64,000 bases of DNA. Source: Draconibacterium sp. (GTDB taxonomy: Bacteria > Bacteroidota > Bacteroidia > Bacteroidales > Prolixibacteraceae). Both the position numbers and the translations under genes were made by a program. Of this stretch, positions 58,754 to 64,000 are shown in pieces (positions within the stretch are counted from its first letter, which is position 1; each line of letters starts with the position of its first letter). The notes beneath the pieces were generated by a model. The model did not search any database and was not told the origin of the DNA. It was given only the letters and a program-made list of their open reading frames with translations. The stretch lies in contig JADIYN010000011.1 in the NCBI GenBank assembly GCA_016705335.1, positions 1-64,000 of the forward strand. Reading direction: 5' to 3'.

Positions 58754-58786
58754 TTTGATGATTTTAATTTATTAATGGTTTTTTAA

Positions 58787-58825
58787 GCCCCCTCTAACTC
58801 CGCGAGACGAGAAGGGGAGGATTAG
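58787..58825. other. Imperfect CCCTC/GAGGG element in the spacer
   Basis: The 131-base spacer contains AAGCCCCCTCTAACTCCGCG and, after 7 bases, AGAAGGGGAGGATTAGG. The arms CCCCCTC and GGGGAGG pair imperfectly. A related form lies at 19505-19530. Confidence 0.35.
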
Positions 58826-58884
58826 GAGAAATCTATTATTATTGATCATATTTCTTTTACTTTCTGAACTCTGAACTTGAACTT

Positions 58885-60789
58885 TTACTCTTCTATATTC
58901 AACAGCTCCAAAAGCTTTGGCAACTGCGAAAAATCGGGAATAACGATATCGGCTCCGGCTTTTATCAAACGTGAACGTTTACTTTCGTTAAGGCTGTGAC
59001 GTTTCATTTCGTTGCTGGCAATTCCAATTGTCAGTCCTCCCCTTTTGCGGGTTTCTCGGATTTCAACCGGACCATCGCCAAAAGCTGCTACCTGTCCGTT
59101 TTTCGAATCGCCTATGGTGTTTAAAATTCGGTCGAGCACTATTTTTTTTGCCTCTTTTGTAACATCACCAACCGCACCGTAAATACCGCCTTCAAACAAA
59201 TGATCGTAACCCATAATCCGGGCTTCATTTTTCACATCAACTTCATCTGTCCCGCTGGCGAGGTACAATTTAACACCTGCTTTATATAACTTTTCAAGCA
59301 AAAGCACTGCATTTTTCAGCGTAAAATCTTCAATCGACAATTCACCTCGCGATAGTTTTGCTTCTCTTTCCCTAACCATCTTCAGCAACTCATCGTTGTA
59401 AATTTCCTTGTATCCAAACTCATCCAGTATTTGATCAACAGGTACAAGTCCGAATTCTTTAACCAATTCTACCAATCCCTTCATTTGTACAAGGGTTTGG
59501 ATTCCTGTTGTTTTATCAATGAAATCAACAACTCTTGAATAAACTTTATGATAAAGCGCTTCGTCTGCATCCTGAAACTGGTTGCCCAAAATTGCTTTCA
59601 TCATCATGGGTTGCATTATGTGTTCCCATCCTTCGCGCAGGGTTGAAATTGTGCCGTCGTGGTCAAAAATGGCATGTTTGATATTTAATGGCTGAACCCA
59701 TTCGTTAATAACTTCAATTTCTGAATTGTTCCAGTATTTGGCATGACGCATATCTTCAGCAAGTTCCGGACTGTAAACAAAATCAGGGTCAGTTCCAATA
59801 TTCAGTATTTCCTCAGGACTTGCTGTGCCTGTCTGAAAAAGTTTCTGCACCGTTACTCCGGCCACATACGAACCAATTTCAGCAGCAATTTCAAGGCTGT
59901 ATCCGGCAGCCAGCGCCGATGCCGCCCCAGCCAAATAACTGTCGCCAGCCCCAACCGGATCAACTTTTGAAATGATCATTAAACCGTCAATATTTGTAAC
60001 ACCATTTTCGTTAACGATTATCGAACCGCGTGCTCCCCTTGTAATAAAAAGGGGTTTTCCGAATTTTTTATACAAATTAATTGCGGCCTCTTTTACTTCT
60101 GAATACAAAACAACATCATCTGTGTCTTTTTTAAACCCACCTAAAATTGCTGCTTCAAGGTCGTTCATTTTTCGGTAAGCTCCTTTATACGAAGCGCTGT
60201 AATTGCGGCTGTCGGCAATAAATATTTTATTTGGAAAACGCTGAATAACCTTTGTAATCTGACTTCTGAAATATTCGGTATGAATTCCGGATAAAACCTG
60301 CTGGTTGATGATTATGATATCAACTTCAGGAATTTCAGCTTCAAGGCTGCCAATAAGTTTATCAGCAGTTTGTTTTGAAAGTATGTTGAAATTCCCAAAA
60401 TCGATACGATTTTGTTCTGAGTCGCCAATATAAGGTTTTGTGTAAACGTGTGTTGACCAGTCTTTTTCCTGTATAATCAGGTTTTTTGGGTTGATGCCGT
60501 TTTGTTTCATCACCTTCACCATTTCAGTTCCAAACGGGTCTGGTCCCAAAACACCAAAAGCCCGAACATCCTTAACCCCCATTGCGGTAATGTTGTTCGT
60601 TACATTGCCTGCACCTCCCAACGAATATCTTTGTTGTTTTACAGGTCTTGTCAATTGTCCCGTTTCTATGGAAATCTCGCTTTTCGATTCATCGATAAAC
60701 CAGTATGCATCGAGGCAGAAATCGCCCAAAACTGCAATTTTTACCGATTTAATTTCGCTGATTATCTTCTCCAGTAATTCCTTTTTCAT
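58885..60789 (-). CDS. PfkB/RfaE-type sugar kinase fused to a HAD hydrolase
   Basis: This intact 634-residue protein has two domains. Residues 1-330 are a ribokinase-family kinase: the opening IAVLGDFCLDAYWF, SLGGAGNVTNNITAMG and the catalytic loop VDPVGAGDSYLAGAAS, in the subgroup of heptose-7-phosphate kinases. Residues about 360-630 are a HAD domain: nucleophile motif AIFDHDGTIS, the Ser/Thr motif YLASGTDEVDV, Lys in TKEAKK and the acidic motif AAFGDGPVEI. Normal HldE joins this type of kinase to an adenylyltransferase; here a phosphatase-like domain takes that place. Likely phosphorylates and dephosphorylates a seven-carbon or related sugar, which is inference. Confidence 0.82.
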   Translation of the reverse strand: MKKELLEKIISEIKSVKIAVLGDFCLDAYWFIDESKSEISIETGQLTRPVKQQRYSLGGAGNVTNNITAMGVKDVRAFGVLGPDPFGTEMVKVMKQNGINPKNLIIQEKDWSTHVYTKPYIGDSEQNRIDFGNFNILSKQTADKLIGSLEAEIPEVDIIIINQQVLSGIHTEYFRSQITKVIQRFPNKIFIADSRNYSASYKGAYRKMNDLEAAILGGFKKDTDDVVLYSEVKEAAINLYKKFGKPLFITRGARGSIIVNENGVTNIDGLMIISKVDPVGAGDSYLAGAASALAAGYSLEIAAEIGSYVAGVTVQKLFQTGTASPEEILNIGTDPDFVYSPELAEDMRHAKYWNNSEIEVINEWVQPLNIKHAIFDHDGTISTLREGWEHIMQPMMMKAILGNQFQDADEALYHKVYSRVVDFIDKTTGIQTLVQMKGLVELVKEFGLVPVDQILDEFGYKEIYNDELLKMVREREAKLSRGELSIEDFTLKNAVLLLEKLYKAGVKLYLASGTDEVDVKNEARIMGYDHLFEGGIYGAVGDVTKEAKKIVLDRILNTIGDSKNGQVAAFGDGPVEIRETRKRGGLTIGIASNEMKRHSLNESKRSRLIKAGADIVIPDFSQLPKLLELLNIEE

Positions 60790-60810
60790 CTCATTTACTT
60801 TTCTTTGATT

Positions 60811-63356
60811 TTACGCTTCCAAAAGGTTCACTTCAGTTATTTTATTTGATCTTCTATGCAATCGCAACGTTTTTATTTCACAGGGACCAAAACTGCCATT
60901 CCATTCCGTTTTTGCAAAAGTCAAATTAAGTTTTACATCCGATTTTATTCCAGCAGATTCAACACAGCGAATAATTAAATCGTCATTATCTTCAGCAAGT
61001 TTGATTGACGTAACAATTACATTCTGTTTATCGGTTGAAAGCAATGAACCTGATTTTGGGAGTTTCCCGCCATGAATTCCCTGATAAATACTGATTGGCG
61101 GAGCCACAAGAACTTCTGCCAGTTGAACGATATTGCTTTCTTTCCATGAATCTTTATGCGGTACCAGCAACATTTTGAATGTGTGAATGCCCTGATCCAT
61201 CCATAGATGCTCTTGTTCCATATCGAGTACGCGCGGGTTATGATGGGCATAAACTGCTGACCGCATGACCGAAATACGCATGTCATTTTCTTTAATGCTG
61301 TAACCATATTTTGCATCGTTGATAACCGCCAAACCATAGGATGAACCATCCTGTTTTCCGGTTACATCAATCCAGCGTTGTCCGGGATCTTCGTCGCCAT
61401 TGGCAGTGCGGACAATATGCCCGTATGAAGTTTCGTAGGTTGCCACAGGTGAATCAACATTTGCAGGAAATGAGAATTTTAGCATTTTCAACTTTTCATG
61501 CCAGTCGAGAGTTACGGCGGCTTCCAAATTTGACGAACCTTTTCGCAGTGTCCAGTCAATAGTAAGTTTTGAATCACCCCAATTTGAAATTACCTTGTTT
61601 TGGCGCGCAGTGGACCATTTTCGAGTACAATTATTTTAGCATCACCAAATCGCCAATCTCATTGTCAAAAGCTTTTATATCGTGACTCCATGTATCACTT
61701 TTATCATCAATAACAACTGCTCTGCAACCCGTTCCTGTAAATACTTGTTTTCCGGTTGTTTTATCTGTTATTGCAAGAGTTCCGTTTTTATTGAAATTAA
61801 TTTTCAACATATCGTTTTCCAAAATATTTCCGTCAGCTTCAACCGGATTTGAAATCGTCGGAGAATCGCCATCCATCAGCCGAACCTGACGATAGCCCAT
61901 CGCCGGTATTTTTACCTCAGCAAGAAGTTTTTTACGACTGCCGGTTTCAGTTGTTCCAGCTGCCCACTGGTGTAACAGCGGATTTCCTTTTCATCTTCAA
62001 CACGCGATCCTTTATGCTGAGATCCCCAATTAAAGTCATATTCAATAATTTCAGAAACATCCCAGGCATGTGGATTAAATGCAACAAAATATTGTGATTC
62101 AGGGTCTTCAGCTGCAATCTGCCATTCCAATTTCTGAACTGCTTTGTAAATAGCCTGGTGTGCAATATCCTGCGCAAAACCATAACCTTCGCGGGCAGCC
62201 TGTGAATGTTCGGGTACTGAAGTCCCGGCCAGACTATCATGAAACTGCAAAAACAAAACCCGGTGCCAGGCAGTTGTAAAATCATTTTTAGGGTAACCGG
62301 CGCCCCACGAAACATTTCCAATCGCTGCAATTTTTTCGGCAGTTATTAATGCTGCTTCTGACTGGCGATTTCCTTTTTAATTTCTGCCTCAGCAGTGTAG
62401 CATCCAACGGCATGATGCTGAAGATCATCATTCACAACCGGAATTTGAGGATTTTCTTTTTCAATGGATGCAAAATATTTTTCAGGAGTACTAAATATAA
62501 TTTTTGGTGCACCTTTTTCTGATTGCATTTCAAGAATGGAGCTGATATTTATTTTTGTTGGTCCGCCGCCATGATCGCCAACACCGTAAAATGACATATA
62601 ATTTTTCATGGGTTGTCCCTGAAAGCGCTCCAACACATCCCCAGTCCTTTTGCGAACCGATTGTGAATCGTTGTAACTAATTGGAATACGATAAGTTGTA
62701 ATTTGTGTGCCATCCAGTCCCTGCCATTTAAAAAGGTCGGCAGGAATTGTTTTTTCGTGTGGTCCCGGACGCATAAAAACATAATACTCCATTTCCTGTT
62801 TTTTCAGAATTTGTGGCAAAGTTGAAGTATGCCCAAACGAATCAGGGTTGAAAGCCACTTTTGCCTTTTTCCCAAAAAGTTTTTGAAACGTTTGCTGACC
62901 ATACAAACCCTGTCGCACCATTGCTTCTCCACCTGGAATATTTACATCGGGCTCAATCCACCATCCACCGACAAAATTCCAGCGGCCTTCATCTACACGT
63001 TTTCGAATTTGTGCAAGCATTTCAGGATCGTTTTCTGCTACCCAGTGATAAAACTGGGCCGAACTTGAAATAAATGCAAAGTCAGGAGTTTCATTCATCC
63101 TGTCGAGTGCCGAACGGAAACTGCTATGCACCACAGAAATACCCCTCCTGCCAGGCCATAACCATACAGGGTCGATATGTGCATGACCAATCATATGAAA
63201 AGTAATGCCTTCAGCCCCAGCTGGCCAGTTTACCTGACTGTTCAAATTACCAAAAACTGAACTAACCGGTGCAATTGTAATAGCTGCAGTTCCGGCAGCT
63301 GTACGTCCGATAAAAACTCTCCTTGAAAGTTTTGATTCTGAATTTGAATTTTTCAT
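60811..63356 (-). CDS. Exported GH38 alpha-mannosidase (three frame breaks)
   Basis: GH38 enzymes hydrolyse alpha-mannosides with a zinc-dependent mechanism. The Tat signal SRRVFIGRTAAGTAA leads to HAHIDPVWLWPGRRG with His and Asp zinc ligands. The nucleophile Asp is in VAFNPDSFGHTSTLPQIL, and QHHAVGCYTAEAEIKK carries the next zinc His. Frame changes near 62350, 61905 and 61530-61630 lead through YPKNDFTTAWHRVLFLQFHD and YRQVRLMDG to the C-terminal beta part (WMDQGIHTFKMLLVPHKDS). The total span of about 848 codons is normal. It acts in the periplasm beside the SIS isomerase gene. Confidence 0.88.
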
Positions 63357-63418
63357 TTGTTTTATTTTTTGGTTTATAACTTGTTGCTTGTTTCGAATTC
63401 CTACTTCCGTTTTCTTTT

Positions 63419-64000
63419 CTACCCAAATATTTCGTTTTCAATCATCATACAAATAGCATGGTAAATTGGCAAATGCAGCTCTTGTACATAGGCAGTCCGG
63501 GTTTCAGGAACATTAATGAGTATATCGCACCAATCTTTCATTTTTCCACCGGTTTCGCCAGTCAGACCAATGGTTATCAGCCCTTTTGCCTTTGCAACGA
63601 TCATTGCGTCAATTACGTTTTTCGAGTTTCCTGAAGTGCTGAGCCCAATCAGTATATCGCCCGGATTTCCCCAACCAATAACCTGTTGCGCATAAATTAC
63701 ATCGCCACGAATATCGTTGGCAATTGCTGTAATCAGCGACTGATGAACAGTAAGCGAAATAGCCGGTAAACCCTGCTGCAGTTTTTCGGCAAGCATTTTC
63801 CCGCGTTCAGGCGAAACTTCTTCCAATTTTTGTTGAAGTGAAATATTTAATGGTCTTTTCCCTTCAAAACTTTTCATCAGTTCTCCAACTATATGATCGG
63901 CATCGGAACAGCTTCCTCCATTACCGCAAACCAGCACCTTTCCCCCTTTATTGAAAGTTTTTATAATTAATTCACTTGCTTTCCAAAATAGGCATTTCCC
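63419..64000 (-). CDS. SIS-domain phosphoheptose isomerase-like protein, partial (N-terminus off the right edge)
   Basis: The frame is open to the window edge and reads KASELIIKTFNKGGKVLVCG, then GNGGSCSDADHIVGEL, the phosphosugar-binding loop. The STSGNSKNVIDAM loop and the C-terminal TAYVQELHLPIYHAICMMIE, with the Gln and His that bind zinc in GmhA, are also present. About 25 residues between LNISLQ and PAISLTVHQ are additional to E. coli GmhA. GmhA converts sedoheptulose 7-phosphate to D-glycero-D-manno-heptose 7-phosphate. Its place in a hydrolase operon could mean another ketose/aldose phosphate. Confidence 0.8.
   Translation of the reverse strand, partial: GKCLFWKASELIIKTFNKGGKVLVCGNGGSCSDADHIVGELMKSFEGKRPLNISLQQKLEEVSPERGKMLAEKLQQGLPAISLTVHQSLITAIANDIRGDVIYAQQVIGWGNPGDILIGLSTSGNSKNVIDAMIVAKAKGLITIGLTGETGGKMKDWCDILINVPETRTAYVQELHLPIYHAICMMIENEIFG

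Noticed and set aside
58885..60789. Kinase-HAD fusion as a frameshift artefact
   Set aside because: The two domains are in one uninterrupted frame with a natural linker, and no stop/start remnants are seen between them.

Overview
The window reads as a chromosomal piece from a free-living, polysaccharide-degrading member of the Bacteroidota, most likely Bacteroidales/Marinilabiliales-like. Supporting signs are the low GC content, promoters of the TTTG-N19/20-TAnnTTTG type (for example 580-610, 9706-9737 and 32376-32407), a TonB-dependent receptor, a TonB plug protein, many signal peptides ending in Gln or a lipobox, and dense glycan-metabolism gene content. I saw no rRNA, tRNA, CRISPR array, insertion sequence or prophage.

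Layout. 1-2375: the edge of a surface-glycan region (DUF4422 glycosyltransferase, FkbM methyltransferase) and fabG. 2562-9677: a decayed SpoIIE-type phosphatase, then the housekeeping genes clpC (minus) and gyrA (plus). 9763-13739: a TPR lipoprotein-like protein, then a mutagenic repair set (umuD, umuC, SRAP/HMCES). 13801-21741: a rhamnose locus on the minus strand (rhaT, rhaM, GH78 rhamnosidase, rhaA, tandem class II aldolase) with a divergent AraC-type regulator. 21841-30515: mixed genes (esterase, plug-only TonB protein, GT2, outer-membrane protein, C1 peptidase, tag, TPR protein). 30827-34124: a membrane-anchored pYEATS-like protein, a broken lipoprotein and an ArsR/AHSA1/DUF998/DUF4287 operon. 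34219-40230: a surface-glycan biosynthesis cluster (GT2, DUF849/BKACE enzyme, NeuD-like acyltransferase, WbqC, DegT aminotransferase, Wzx flippase). 40462-64000: a long minus-strand glycan-catabolism locus (SIS isomerase, GH38, sugar kinase-HAD fusion, a deoxyhypusine-synthase-like protein, beta-helix protein, two other putative hydrolases, GH109-like oxidoreductase, dihydrodipicolinate-synthase-family aldolase, URO-D family protein, propeller/toroid protein, TonB receptor, a hypothetical protein and GH16), interrupted at 48456-49020 by a 158-bp tandem repeat array.

A dominant property is that about 20 of some 48 genes are broken by single-base indels while keeping the correct overall length. 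This includes gyrA, which cannot be lost, and all three gyrA breaks are in homopolymers. I therefore treat most of these as consensus errors and annotate the whole gene span. A few changes are larger than one base and may be real deletions: the SpoIIE phosphatase, the N-terminal part of the GH78 enzyme, and the first part of RhaT.

The most interesting candidates are the SIS/GH38/kinase-HAD/DHS-like set at the right edge (possible heptose-like or mannoside metabolism), the BKACE enzyme inside a glycan cluster (possible local acyl-CoA supply for amino-sugar N-acylation), the structured 158-bp repeats, the membrane pYEATS-like protein, and the rhamnose-locus aldolase with a second domain that has lost its metal ligands.
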